Shown here piece by piece: positions 45,161 through 53,028 of a DNA stretch of 64,000 nucleotides (within the stretch, counting starts at the first letter, position 1; each line of letters begins with the position of its first letter). The stretch is from Pseudomonadota bacterium (GTDB lineage Bacteria; Pseudomonadota; Gammaproteobacteria; Burkholderiales; Burkholderiaceae_C). A program made the translations under genes and the position numbers. The notes beneath the pieces were generated by a model. The model had not been told where the DNA came from. It did no database searches and saw only the letters and a program-made list of their open reading frames with translations. The stretch is from the NCBI GenBank assembly GCA_023387335.1, contig JAEWIF010000026.1, positions 124,001-188,000 on the forward strand. The letters run 5' to 3'.

Positions 45161-45178
45161 CATTGGTTGCAACCAATG
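45161..45178. promoter_or_regulatory. 18-base perfect palindrome before dctP
   Basis: CATTGGTTGCAACCAATG, every base paired about the centre, 19 bases upstream of the dctP ATG. This is typical of LacI or GntR repressor operators. The regulator gene is not in the window. Confidence 0.65.
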
Positions 45179-45243
45179 TAAGCGCGGGGGCGCAGCGCCC
45201 CGGTCCTGAATTACCCGAGTCCGGAAAGGCGCGCGTAAGCGCC

Positions 45244-45263
45244 ACTGTCGTGGGGACGACAGT
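45244..45263. promoter_or_regulatory. perfect inverted repeat in the dctP-etfB gap
   Basis: ACTGTCGT-GGGG-ACGACAGT, 8-base arms and a 4-base centre, about 40 bases before the TATAAT of etfB. It could be a protein site or an RNA hairpin; no T-run follows it in either direction. Confidence 0.45.
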
Positions 45264-45302
45264 CTCGAGTGGCCGCTCCAGAAATCGCCGCGGGCGCGTC
45301 CC

Positions 45303-45308
45303 TATAAT
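45303..45308 (+). promoter_or_regulatory. -10 element of etfBA
   Basis: A perfect TATAAT 104 bases before the etfB ATG. No -35 hexamer is evident at the normal spacing, so an activator may be needed. Confidence 0.5.
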
Positions 45309-45315
45309 CAAAATC

Positions 45316-45327
45316 GAACGGTCGTTC
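45316..45327. promoter_or_regulatory. TetR-type operator GAACG-GT-CGTTC at the etfBA start site
   Basis: A perfect dyad GAACGGTCGTTC covering the expected transcription start downstream of TATAAT. Placement suits a repressor of fatty-acid genes (a FadP-like TetR regulator is my guess). Confidence 0.5.
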
Positions 45328-45372
45328 TTTTTTGTCGAGCTCGAGGCCGCGCCGCGGCATAGAATTTTCGAC

Positions 45373-45388
45373 TTTACGTAAACGTCAA
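45373..45388. promoter_or_regulatory. LiuR-like MerR box TTTACGTAAACGTCAA
   Basis: The imperfect dyad TTTACGT-AA-ACGTCAA lies 24 bases before the etfB ATG. It looks like the site known for the MerR regulator LiuR of branched-chain amino acid breakdown; this is from memory and needs a motif scan. Confidence 0.45.
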
Positions 45389-45411
45389 TTCGTCCTTTAG
45401 GAGTTCCCTGC

Positions 45412-46161
45412 ATGAAGGTTCTCGTCCCGGTCAAGCGGGTGGTGGACTACAACGTGAAAGTCCGGGTCAAGTCGGACAACACGGGTGTGGACATCGCCAA
45501 CGTCAAGATGAGCATGAACCCGTTCGACGAGATCGCGGTAGAAGAAGCGGTCCGCCTGAAGGAGAAGGGCGTGGCCACCGAGGTCATCGCCGTGTCCTGC
45601 GGCGTGCAGCAGTGCCAGGAGACCCTGCGCACCGCCATGGCCATCGGCGCCGACCGCGCCATCCTGGTCCAGACCGACGAGGAACTGCAGCCGCTGGCCG
45701 TCGCCAAGCTGCTCAAGGCGCTGGTCGACAAGGAGCAGCCCGGCCTCGTGATCCTGGGCAAGCAGGCGATCGACGACGACGCCAACCAGACCGGCCAGAT
45801 GCTGGCGGCGCTGGCCGACCTGCCGCAGGCGACGTTCGCCTCCAAGGTGGAGATCGCCGATGGCAAGGCCAAGGTGACGCGCGAAGTCGACGGCGGCCTG
45901 GAGACGATCTCCATCACGCTGCCCGCGGTGGTCACCACCGACCTGCGCCTGAACGAGCCGCGTTACGTCACGCTGCCCAACATCATGAAGGCCAAGAAGA
46001 AGCAGCTGGACACGGTGACGCCGGCCGACCTGGGCGTGGACGCCAAGCCGCGCCTGAAGACGCTGAAAGTGACCGAGCCGCCCAAGCGCAGCGCCGGCGT
46101 GAAGGTGCCCGACGTGGCCACCCTGGTTCAAAAGCTGAAGACCGAAGCGAAGGTGATCTGA
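45412..46161 (+). CDS. etfB: electron transfer flavoprotein subunit beta
   Basis: A 249-residue AMP-binding subunit of ETF, which carries electrons from acyl-CoA dehydrogenases to ETF-quinone oxidoreductase. The N-terminus [20 protein letters not shown] and the signature [29 protein letters not shown] region (here [15 protein letters not shown]) and [17 protein letters not shown] are typical. The start ATG 45412 is preceded by AGGAG. It is the first gene of etfBA, with etfA after one base, then an acyl-CoA dehydrogenase. Two operator-like dyads before it fit regulation by fatty-acid or branched-chain catabolic repressors. Confidence 0.95.
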   Translation: MKVLVPVKRVVDYNVKVRVKSDNTGVDIANVKMSMNPFDEIAVEEAVRLKEKGVATEVIAVSCGVQQCQETLRTAMAIGADRAILVQTDEELQPLAVAKLLKALVDKEQPGLVILGKQAIDDDANQTGQMLAALADLPQATFASKVEIADGKAKVTREVDGGLETISITLPAVVTTDLRLNEPRYVTLPNIMKAKKKQLDTVTPADLGVDAKPRLKTLKVTEPPKRSAGVKVPDVATLVQKLKTEAKVI

Positions 46162-46162
46162 G

Positions 46163-47095
46163 ATGGCTGCCCTGGTTATTGCTGAACACGACAACGCGCA
46201 CATCAAGGGCGCCACGCTGAACACCGTGACCGCTGCCGCGGCCTGCGGCGGCGACGTCCACGTGCTGGTGGCCGGCCACAACGCCGGCGAAGCCGCCAAG
46301 GCCGCCGCGCAGATCGCAGGCGTCGCCAAGGTGATCCACGCCGACGGCGAGCAGTTCGCGCACGGGCTGGCCGAGAACCTGTCCGCGCAGGTGCTGGCCC
46401 TGGCCGGCAACTACAGCCACATCCTGTTCCCGGCCACCGCCAGCGGCAAGAACACCGCGCCGCGCGTGGCCGCCAAGCTGGACGTCGCGCAGATCAGCGA
46501 CATCACCAAGGTCGACGCGCCCGACACCTTCGAGCGCCCGATCTACGCCGGCAACGCCATCGCCATCGTGCAGAGCGCCGACGAGAAGAAGGTGATCACG
46601 GTGCGCACCACGGGCTTCGACCCGGCGGCCGCGACCGGCGGCAGCGCCGCGGTGGAAACCACCAATGCCGTCGGCGACAGCGGCAAGAGCAGCTTCGTCG
46701 GCCAGGAGATCGCCAAGAGCGATCGGCCCGAGCTCACCGCCGCGAAGGTGATCGTCTCCGGTGGCCGCGCGCTCGGTTCGGCCGAGAAGTTCAATGAGGT
46801 GATGACGCCGCTGGCCGACAAGCTGGGCGCCGCCCTGGGCGCCTCGCGCGCCGCGGTCGATGCGGGCTACGCGCCCAACGACTGGCAGGTGGGCCAGACC
46901 GGCAAGATCGTCGCGCCGCAGCTGTACATCGCCGCGGGCATCTCGGGCGCCATCCAGCACCTGGCCGGCATGAAGGACTCCAAGGTGATCGTCGCGATCA
47001 ACAAGGACCCCGAAGCGCCGATCTTCAGCGTGGCCGACTACGGCCTCGAGGCCGACCTGTTCGCGGCCGTGCCCGAACTCGTCAAAGCGCTTTAA
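46163..47095 (+). CDS. etfA: electron transfer flavoprotein subunit alpha
   Basis: A 310-residue FAD-binding subunit of ETF. The C-terminal signature [20 protein letters not shown] and the following [20 protein letters not shown] hold the FAD adenosine and are intact. [11 protein letters not shown] is the other conserved loop. It begins one base after the etfB stop, as expected for a stoichiometric heterodimer. A stem-loop lies after its stop, before the acyl-CoA dehydrogenase gene. Confidence 0.95.
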   Translation: MAALVIAEHDNAHIKGATLNTVTAAAACGGDVHVLVAGHNAGEAAKAAAQIAGVAKVIHADGEQFAHGLAENLSAQVLALAGNYSHILFPATASGKNTAPRVAAKLDVAQISDITKVDAPDTFERPIYAGNAIAIVQSADEKKVITVRTTGFDPAAATGGSAAVETTNAVGDSGKSSFVGQEIAKSDRPELTAAKVIVSGGRALGSAEKFNEVMTPLADKLGAALGASRAAVDAGYAPNDWQVGQTGKIVAPQLYIAAGISGAIQHLAGMKDSKVIVAINKDPEAPIFSVADYGLEADLFAAVPELVKAL

Positions 47096-47107
47096 GCAGG
47101 TTCGACG

Positions 47108-47131
47108 CAAGGCCCCGTGAGCGGGGCCTTG
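47108..47131 (+). other. stem-loop between etfA and the acyl-CoA dehydrogenase gene
   Basis: CAAGGCCCCG-TGAG-CGGGGCCTTG, 10-base arms. Only GCCATTTCTGG follows, so termination is weak at best; it may stabilise etfBA mRNA or reduce readthrough. Confidence 0.6.
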
Positions 47132-47149
47132 CCATTTCTGGAGACGACC

Positions 47150-48940
47150 ATGAGCTACCGAGCCCCCGTCAAGGACATGCTCTTCGACATCCGCCACCTC
47201 GCGGGCATCGACGAGATCGCGAAGATGCCCGGCTTCGAGGAAGCCGGCTTCGACACCGCCCAGGCGGTGCTGGAGGAATGCGCCCGGTTCAACGAGGAGG
47301 TGATCGCGCCGCTCAACGTGCCCGGCGACAAGAACCCCTCTAGCTGGAGCGACGGCAAGGTCGCCACCACGCCCGGCTTCAAGGACGCCTACCGCCAGTA
47401 CACCGAAGGCGGCTGGCAGGGCCTGCAGCATCCGGTGAACTATGGCGGCCAGGGCCTGCCCAAGACCATCGGCGCGGCCTGTGTCGAGATGCTGAACTCG
47501 GCCAACCTCAGCTTCGCGCTGTGCCCGCTGCTGACGGATGGCGCCATCGAGGCCCTGCTGACCGCCGGCTCGGAGCAGCTGCAGGCGACCTATCTCGAGA
47601 AACTGGTGAGCGGCAACTGGACCGGCACCATGAACCTCACCGAGCCGCAGGCGGGCAGCGACCTCGCGCTGGTGCGCACGCGCGCCGAGCCCCAGCCCGA
47701 CGGCACCTACAGGATCTTCGGCACCAAGATCTTCATCACCTACGGCGAGCACGACATGGTGGACAACATCGTCCACCTGGTGCTGGCGCGGGTGGCCGGC
47801 GCGCCGGAAGGCGTCAAGGGCATCAGCCTGTTCGTCGTGCCCAAGTTCATGGTGAACCCCGACGGCACGCAAGGCGCCCGCAACGACGTGCATTGCGTGA
47901 GCATCGAGCACAAGCTGGGCATCAAGGCCTCGCCCACCGCGGTGCTGCAGTACGGCGACCACGGCGGCGCCATCGGCTGGCTGGTGGGGCAGGAGAACCG
48001 CGGCCTCGAGTACATGTTCATCATGATGAACGCCGCCCGCTACGCCGTGGGCGTGCAGGGCATCGCGATCGCCGAGCGCGCCTACCAGAAGGCCGTGGCG
48101 TACGCGAAGGACCGCGTCCAGTCGCGGCCGGTGGACGGCTCCATCGCCGCCAGCGCGCCGATCATCCACCACCCCGACGTCAAGCGCATGCTGATGACGA
48201 TGCGCGCCTACACCGAGGGCTGCCGCGCGATGGCCACCGTGGCCGCGTCCGCGTACGACGCCGCGCACCACCATCCCGATGCCGAGGTGCGCAAGCAGAA
48301 CCAGGCCTTCTACGAATTCCTGGTGCCGCTCGTGAAGGGTTACTCCACCGAGATGAGCCTGGAGGTGACCTCGCTGGGCGTGCAGGTGCACGGGGGCATG
48401 GGCTTCATCGAGGAGACCGGCGCGGCCCAGTACTACCGCGACGCCAAGATCCTGACCATCTACGAAGGCACCACCGCCATCCAGGCCAACGACCTGGTCG
48501 GGCGCAAGACGGCCCGCGACGGCGGCCAGGCCGCGCGGGCCATCGCGGCGCAGATCGAGAAGACCGAAGCCGAACTGTCTCGCCGTGACAGCGTCGCAGC
48601 GCGCGCCGTGGCGCGCCGGCTCACCGCCGCGCGCAAGGCCTTCCTGGACGTGGTGGACTTCATCGCGGGGCAGACCAAGGGCAACCCCAACGCGGCCTTC
48701 GCCGGCTCGGTGCCTTACCTGATGCTGGCCGGCAACCTGGTCGCGGGCTGGCAACTGGCGCGATCGCTGCTGGTCGCCGAGGACCTGGCCGCCAAGGGCG
48801 AGGACAAGGCGTTCATGGACGCCAAGGTCGTCACCGCGCGCTTCTACGCCGACCACCTGCTGTCGCGCGCGCCCGGCCTGCGCGACAGCATCGTGGAAGG
48901 CGCCGACAGCGTGACCAGCCTGGCGCTCGAAGCGTTCTGA
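47150..48940 (+). CDS. acyl-CoA dehydrogenase with C-terminal extension (DmdC-like)
   Basis: A 596-residue FAD-dependent dehydrogenase, larger than the usual 380-400. The core has [37 protein letters not shown], the flavin loop [17 protein letters not shown] and the catalytic Glu in [16 protein letters not shown]. The last about 130 residues are the extra domain seen in DmdC/AcdB enzymes that act on 3-methylmercaptopropionyl-CoA or long-chain acyl-CoA. It begins with ATG 47150 after GGAGACGACC. Its neighbour ETF is the electron acceptor. Confidence 0.9.
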   Translation: MSYRAPVKDMLFDIRHLAGIDEIAKMPGFEEAGFDTAQAVLEECARFNEEVIAPLNVPGDKNPSSWSDGKVATTPGFKDAYRQYTEGGWQGLQHPVNYGGQGLPKTIGAACVEMLNSANLSFALCPLLTDGAIEALLTAGSEQLQATYLEKLVSGNWTGTMNLTEPQAGSDLALVRTRAEPQPDGTYRIFGTKIFITYGEHDMVDNIVHLVLARVAGAPEGVKGISLFVVPKFMVNPDGTQGARNDVHCVSIEHKLGIKASPTAVLQYGDHGGAIGWLVGQENRGLEYMFIMMNAARYAVGVQGIAIAERAYQKAVAYAKDRVQSRPVDGSIAASAPIIHHPDVKRMLMTMRAYTEGCRAMATVAASAYDAAHHHPDAEVRKQNQAFYEFLVPLVKGYSTEMSLEVTSLGVQVHGGMGFIEETGAAQYYRDAKILTIYEGTTAIQANDLVGRKTARDGGQAARAIAAQIEKTEAELSRRDSVAARAVARRLTAARKAFLDVVDFIAGQTKGNPNAAFAGSVPYLMLAGNLVAGWQLARSLLVAEDLAAKGEDKAFMDAKVVTARFYADHLLSRAPGLRDSIVEGADSVTSLALEAF

Positions 48941-48951
48941 AGAAAGCGAGC

Positions 48952-49914
48952 ATGTCGAAACTCCCGCCCGCGCTGCGCAAGCTCGCCCTGCCGGTGATCG
49001 GCTCGCCGCTGTTCATCGTCAGCAATCCCAGGCTCGTCATCGAGCAGTGCAAGGCCGGCATCGTCGGCTCGATGCCGGCGCTCAACGCGCGTCCGGCTTC
49101 GCAGCTGGACGAGTGGCTGCACGAGATCACCGAGACGCTGGCCGCCCACGACCGCGCGCATCCGGACCGGCCTTCCGCGCCGTTCGCCATCAACCAGATC
49201 GTGCACCGGAGCAACGACCGGCTCGAGCACGACATGGAGATGGTGGTCAAGTACAGGGTGCCGGTGATCATCACCTCGCTGGGCGCGCGCACCGACGTGA
49301 ACGACGCGATCCACTCGTACGGCGGCGTGGTGCTGCACGACATCATCAACAACACCTTCGCGCGCAAGGCGATCGAGAAGGGCGCCGACGGCCTGATCGC
49401 GGTGGCGGCCGGCGCCGGCGGCCATGCGGGCATCAAGAGCCCGTTCGCGCTGGTGCAGGAGATCCGCCAGTGGTTCGACGGCCCGGTGGCGCTGTCGGGT
49501 TCCATCGCCACCGGCGGCGCGGTGCTCGCGGCCCAGGCGATGGGCGCCGACTTCGCCTACATCGGCTCGGCCTTCATCGCCACCCACGAGGCCCGCGCGT
49601 CCGATGCGTACAAGGCGGCCATCGTCGGCAGCAGCAGCGACGACATCGTGTACTCCAACCTGTTCACGGGCGTGCACGGCAACTACCTGGCGCCTTCGAT
49701 CCGCAACGCCGGCCTCGATCCCGAGAACCTGCCGGTCAGCGATCCCAGCAAGATGGATTTCGGCGGCGGCGAAGGCTCCAAGAAGGCCTGGAAGGACATC
49801 TGGGGCGCCGGCCAGGGCATCGGCGCCGTGCAGGAAGTCAGCAGCACGGCGGAATTCGTCGGCAAGCTCAAGCGCGAGTACGAGGAAGCGAAGCGGCGGC
49901 TGGTCGCCGCCTGA
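48952..49914 (+). CDS. nitronate monooxygenase / NPD-like flavoprotein
   Basis: A 320-residue FMN-dependent TIM-barrel enzyme. Family motifs visible are PVIGSPLFIVSNPRLV, the glycine-rich AVAAGAGGHAG with the catalytic-region His, ALSGSIATGGAVLAAQAMGAD and YIGSAFIATHEA. Nitronate monooxygenases oxidise propionate 3-nitronate; many homologues are of unknown use and may be enoyl-reductase-like. It follows the acyl-CoA dehydrogenase by 11 bases, so they share a transcript. Its 3' end meets the cydB stop 3 bases away on the opposite strand. Confidence 0.85.
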   Translation: MSKLPPALRKLALPVIGSPLFIVSNPRLVIEQCKAGIVGSMPALNARPASQLDEWLHEITETLAAHDRAHPDRPSAPFAINQIVHRSNDRLEHDMEMVVKYRVPVIITSLGARTDVNDAIHSYGGVVLHDIINNTFARKAIEKGADGLIAVAAGAGGHAGIKSPFALVQEIRQWFDGPVALSGSIATGGAVLAAQAMGADFAYIGSAFIATHEARASDAYKAAIVGSSSDDIVYSNLFTGVHGNYLAPSIRNAGLDPENLPVSDPSKMDFGGGEGSKKAWKDIWGAGQGIGAVQEVSSTAEFVGKLKREYEEAKRRLVAA

Positions 49915-49917
49915 GCT

Positions 49918-50931
49918 TCACTTCCCCGCGCCGTAACTCAGCTCGCTGGCCCGCCCCCAGAACACCCGGTACATGAAGATCGTGTAGACCACGATCGCCG
50001 GGAGGGTGATCGCCACGCCGATGAAGATCACCACCAGTGACTCGTGCGCGCTGGCGGCCTGCCAGACCGTCATGCGGTCGATGACGATGAAGGGGTACAG
50101 GCTGTACGCCAGGCCGAGGAAGGCCATGACGAACAGCAGCACGGTGGACGCGAACACCACCCAGCCGTAGCCCGCGGCCACCACGTTCGGCCGGCGCGTG
50201 ACGTGCCACGCCGCGTAGAAGGCCGCCGCGCACGCGACCGGGATCGGCAGCAGCCCGATGAACTGCGGCATCGCGAACCAGCGCTCCAGCACCGTGGTGC
50301 TGATCATCGGCGTGGCCAGCGAGATGCCCAGCAGGGCCAGCCCCATCGGCCACAGCACCTTGCGGGCCCAGCGCACCGCCTTGGCCTGCAGCTCGTCCCA
50401 GGTCTTCATGATCAGCCAGCCCGCGCCCAGCATCGCGTAGGCCGTGGGCAGCGTGAGCGCGATGCCGGCGGCGAACGCGCGCGACCACAAGCCGGTGTCG
50501 AACGCGGTGAGATAGGCGCCGAGCATCCAGCCCTGCGCCATCGCCGCCATCAGCGAGCCGGCGGCGAACAGCCGGTTCCACATGCTCTTGTGCTCGTCGC
50601 GCGCCTTCACGCGGAAGTCGAACGAGACGCCGCGCAGGATCAGGCCCACGAGCATCACCGCCACCGGCAGGTACAGGTGGGTGAGCACCAGGCTGTGCGC
50701 GAACGGGAAGGCGACCAGCAGCACGCCGATGCCCAGCACCAGCCAGGTCTCGTTGGCGTCCCAGAAGGGCCCGATGCTCGAGACCATGATGTCCTTCTCG
50801 GCATCGGTGGCGAACGGCAGCAGGATGCCCACGCCGAGGTCGTAGCCGTCCAGCACGACGTAGGCGAGCAGCGACAGCCCCATCACTGCCATGAAGATCA
50901 GGGGCAGGATCGTGGTCCAGTTGTATTCCAT
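49918..50931 (-). CDS. cydB: cytochrome bd ubiquinol oxidase subunit II
   Basis: A 337-residue CydB/CioB subunit with about eight to nine membrane helices. The family N-terminus MEYNWTTILPLIFMAVMGLSLLAYVVLDGYDLGVGILLP and GPFWDANETWLVLGIG are diagnostic. Its length is shorter than the 379 of E. coli CydB and similar to cyanide-insensitive CioB. The gene follows cydA by 18 bases. It completes a quinol oxidase with high oxygen affinity. Confidence 0.92.
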   Translation of the reverse strand: MEYNWTTILPLIFMAVMGLSLLAYVVLDGYDLGVGILLPFATDAEKDIMVSSIGPFWDANETWLVLGIGVLLVAFPFAHSLVLTHLYLPVAVMLVGLILRGVSFDFRVKARDEHKSMWNRLFAAGSLMAAMAQGWMLGAYLTAFDTGLWSRAFAAGIALTLPTAYAMLGAGWLIMKTWDELQAKAVRWARKVLWPMGLALLGISLATPMISTTVLERWFAMPQFIGLLPIPVACAAAFYAAWHVTRRPNVVAAGYGWVVFASTVLLFVMAFLGLAYSLYPFIVIDRMTVWQAASAHESLVVIFIGVAITLPAIVVYTIFMYRVFWGRASELSYGAGK

Positions 50932-50949
50932 CGCTTCGCTCCTTCTTCT

Positions 50950-52338
50950 TCAGGCGGGACCGCCGATCGGCATGCCGGGCTTGGGACTCTGCGGCGCCTC
51001 GGGCGTGGGCATGGCGGGATGGCGGCTCATGTACATCAGCACGAGCACATAGGAAGCGAGCAGGAAGACGTAGACGGCGAGATACGCGACGAGGGTCGTC
51101 AGCACGATCGCGGGCGGGTGGTCTGCCACGGCGTCCGCGGTGCGCAGCACGCCGTACACGAGGAAGGGCTGGCGGCCGATCTCGGTCACCCACCAGCCGG
51201 CCAGCGTGGCCACCCAGCCCGAGAAGGTCATGCCGGCCAGCACGCGCAGCTGCAGGCGCGTGAAGGGCTGCCGGTGCTCGCCCACGGCACGCCGCTGGCG
51301 CCATTGCGTCCAGAACGCCCACCAGGCCACCAGCAGCATGAGCACGCCCATGCCGACCATCACGCGGAAGCTCCAGAACACCGGGAACACCGGCGGATGC
51401 GCGTCGGGGAAGGCCTCGAGGCCTTTCAGTTCGGCGTTGATGTCGTGGGCCAGGATCAGGCTGGCGAGCCCCGGCACCTGGATCGCGTAGTCGGTGCGGC
51501 CTTCCTTCTCGTTCGGGATGCCGAACAGCGTCAGCGGCGCGCGCTTCTCGGTCTTCCAGATGCCCTCGATGGCGGCGATCTTGGCCGGCTGGTGTTCCAG
51601 CGTGTTCAGGCCGTGCATGTCGCCTGCCAGGATCTGCAGCGGCACCGCGATGGCGGCCACGGTGATCGCGGTGCGCATCGCCTTGAGCGAGCCGCCGTTG
51701 CTCGCCTGGCGCAGGAACTGGTAGGCCGACAGGCCGGCGATCAGGAACGAGGCGGTCAGGGTCGACGCCAGCAGCTTGTGCGCGAGCCGGTAGGGGAAGG
51801 ACGGGTTGAAGACGATGTGGAACCAGCTCTCGGCATGGACCACGCCGTCCACCATGCGGAAGCCCGTCGGCGTCTGCATCCAGGAGTTCAGGCTCAGGAT
51901 CCAGAACGCCGACAGCGTGGTGCCGCCCGCGACCATGAGCGAGGCGAACAGGTGCGTGCGGTCGGACACGCGGCTGCGCCCGAACAGCATGATCCCGAGG
52001 AAGGTCGCCTCCAGGAAGAACGCGGTCAGCACCTCGTAGCCGAGCAGCGGGCCGGCGATGTTGCCGGCCTTTTCCATGTAGCCGGGCCAGTTGGTGCCGA
52101 ACTGGAAGCTCATGGTGATGCCCGACACCACGCCCAGCGCGAAGCTGAGGGCGAACACCTTGGTCCACAGGTAGTACGCCTCTTCCCAGTTGCGCGCTTC
52201 GGCGGTGCCTCGCGCCAGGTTGCCGCGGAGGCGAAAGTACACGAGGAACCAGCCCAGCGCGATGTTGATGGTGGGAAAGAGGATGTGGAAGCTGATGTTG
52301 GCGGCGAACTGGATTCGGGAGAGGAGGAGCGCGTCCAT
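50950..52338 (-). CDS. cydA: cytochrome bd-type ubiquinol oxidase subunit I (short Q-loop)
   Basis: A 462-residue heme-bearing subunit. Heme ligand His18 is in IQFAANISFHILFP, the helix with GYEVLTAFFLEATFLG carries the paired Glu residues, and the quinol motif QPAKIAAIEG is present. The Met ligand lies in SFRVMVGMGVLM. The Q-loop after QPAKIAAIEG is short and total length is below the 522 of E. coli, as in CioA-type enzymes. Transcription and translation are tied to the upstream GbsR-like gene, one base apart. Expression likely rises when that regulator is released. Confidence 0.92.
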   Translation of the reverse strand: MDALLLSRIQFAANISFHILFPTINIALGWFLVYFRLRGNLARGTAEARNWEEAYYLWTKVFALSFALGVVSGITMSFQFGTNWPGYMEKAGNIAGPLLGYEVLTAFFLEATFLGIMLFGRSRVSDRTHLFASLMVAGGTTLSAFWILSLNSWMQTPTGFRMVDGVVHAESWFHIVFNPSFPYRLAHKLLASTLTASFLIAGLSAYQFLRQASNGGSLKAMRTAITVAAIAVPLQILAGDMHGLNTLEHQPAKIAAIEGIWKTEKRAPLTLFGIPNEKEGRTDYAIQVPGLASLILAHDINAELKGLEAFPDAHPPVFPVFWSFRVMVGMGVLMLLVAWWAFWTQWRQRRAVGEHRQPFTRLQLRVLAGMTFSGWVATLAGWWVTEIGRQPFLVYGVLRTADAVADHPPAIVLTTLVAYLAVYVFLLASYVLVLMYMSRHPAMPTPEAPQSPKPGMPIGGPA

Positions 52339-52339
52339 G

Positions 52340-52924
52340 TCATGACTCCGTTTTCTTGGTTTGCGACGAGCCCTTGCCCGTCACCCGGTCCTTGAACTCG
52401 AGCACCCTGGTGACCGTGGCGCCCATCCCCATGAGCTGCATCGCCGTCTCGGGCGCGAGCTTCTGCACGTCGTCGAACCAGTTCATCAGCCGGTCGATCA
52501 GTTCGTGCATCTGGCGCATGCGCTCCTGCGCATGCCGGTCGGCGTCGTTCACGGGCTGCTGCAGCAGCGCGGCGCGCAGCATCGACAGCGTGGGCTCGAT
52601 CTCGCGGCGGCGGCGCTCCTCGGCCAGCACGCGGAAGATCTCCCACACGTCGCCGGGCGACTCGAAGTACTCGCGCCGGTCGCCGGGAAGGTGCTTCAGG
52701 CGCACCAGGCGCCACGACTGCAGTTCCTTCAGGCCCATGCTCACGTTGGAGCGGGAGAACTCCAGCGCCTCGGCGATCTCGTCGGCGTTGAGCGCGCGTT
52801 GCGAGATGAAGATCAGCGCGTAGATTTGCCCCACCGTGCGGTTGATGCCCCAGCGGCTGCCCATCTCGCCGAAATGGGAGACGAACTCGCGCGAGAGCGG
52901 GGGGAGGTGGTCCTGGAGAGGCAT
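52340..52924 (-). CDS. GbsR/MarR-type transcriptional regulator of cydAB
   Basis: A 194-residue regulator with a winged helix in the first half: IYALIFISQRALNADEIAEAL, FSRSNVSMGLKELQSWRLV and KHLPGDRREYFE form the recognition helix and wing. The second half is helical and probably mediates dimerisation. The family is GbsR (choline-responsive in Bacillus) within the MarR class; the signal here is unknown. It is encoded immediately before cydAB on the same strand. A near-perfect 31-base palindrome 23-53 bases before the start is its likely operator, implying autoregulation. Confidence 0.85.
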   Translation of the reverse strand: MPLQDHLPPLSREFVSHFGEMGSRWGINRTVGQIYALIFISQRALNADEIAEALEFSRSNVSMGLKELQSWRLVRLKHLPGDRREYFESPGDVWEIFRVLAEERRRREIEPTLSMLRAALLQQPVNDADRHAQERMRQMHELIDRLMNWFDDVQKLAPETAMQLMGMGATVTRVLEFKDRVTGKGSSQTKKTES

Positions 52925-52946
52925 GCGGGGATTGTGCCGTGAACGG

Positions 52947-52977
52947 CTGGAAGTTTCAGGAAGTACTGAAATTCCAG
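52947..52977. promoter_or_regulatory. palindromic operator of the gbsR-cydAB operon
   Basis: Arms CTGGAAGTTTCAG and CTGAAATTCCAG around GAAGTA; the inner TTTCAG-N6-CTGAAA (52954-52971) is perfect, with one extra G in the left outer arm. It lies between the divergent regulator and radical SAM genes. Confidence 0.7.
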
Positions 52978-53008
52978 AATTCATTGCCGGGTTCCATTGT
53001 CCCGAGGA

Positions 53009-53024
53009 CTGTATGAAAATACAG
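53009..53024. promoter_or_regulatory. LexA box CTGTATGAAAATACAG
   Basis: A perfect CTGT-N8-ACAG palindrome with arms CTGTAT/ATACAG, five bases before the ATG of the radical SAM gene. This is the SOS box of gamma- and betaproteobacteria. LexA bound here would block transcription initiation of that gene. Confidence 0.75.
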
Positions 53025-53028
53025 GTCA

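Noticed and set aside
45187..45201. GGGGCGC-A-GCGCCCC as a terminator in the dctP-etfB gap
   Set aside because: Loop too small and no T-run on either side; likely a chance GC palindrome.
45983..48856. 957-residue minus-strand open frame over etfA and the dehydrogenase
   Set aside because: Composition of a shadow frame (Gly/Ala/Arg/His); the plus strand carries etfA and the acyl-CoA dehydrogenase.
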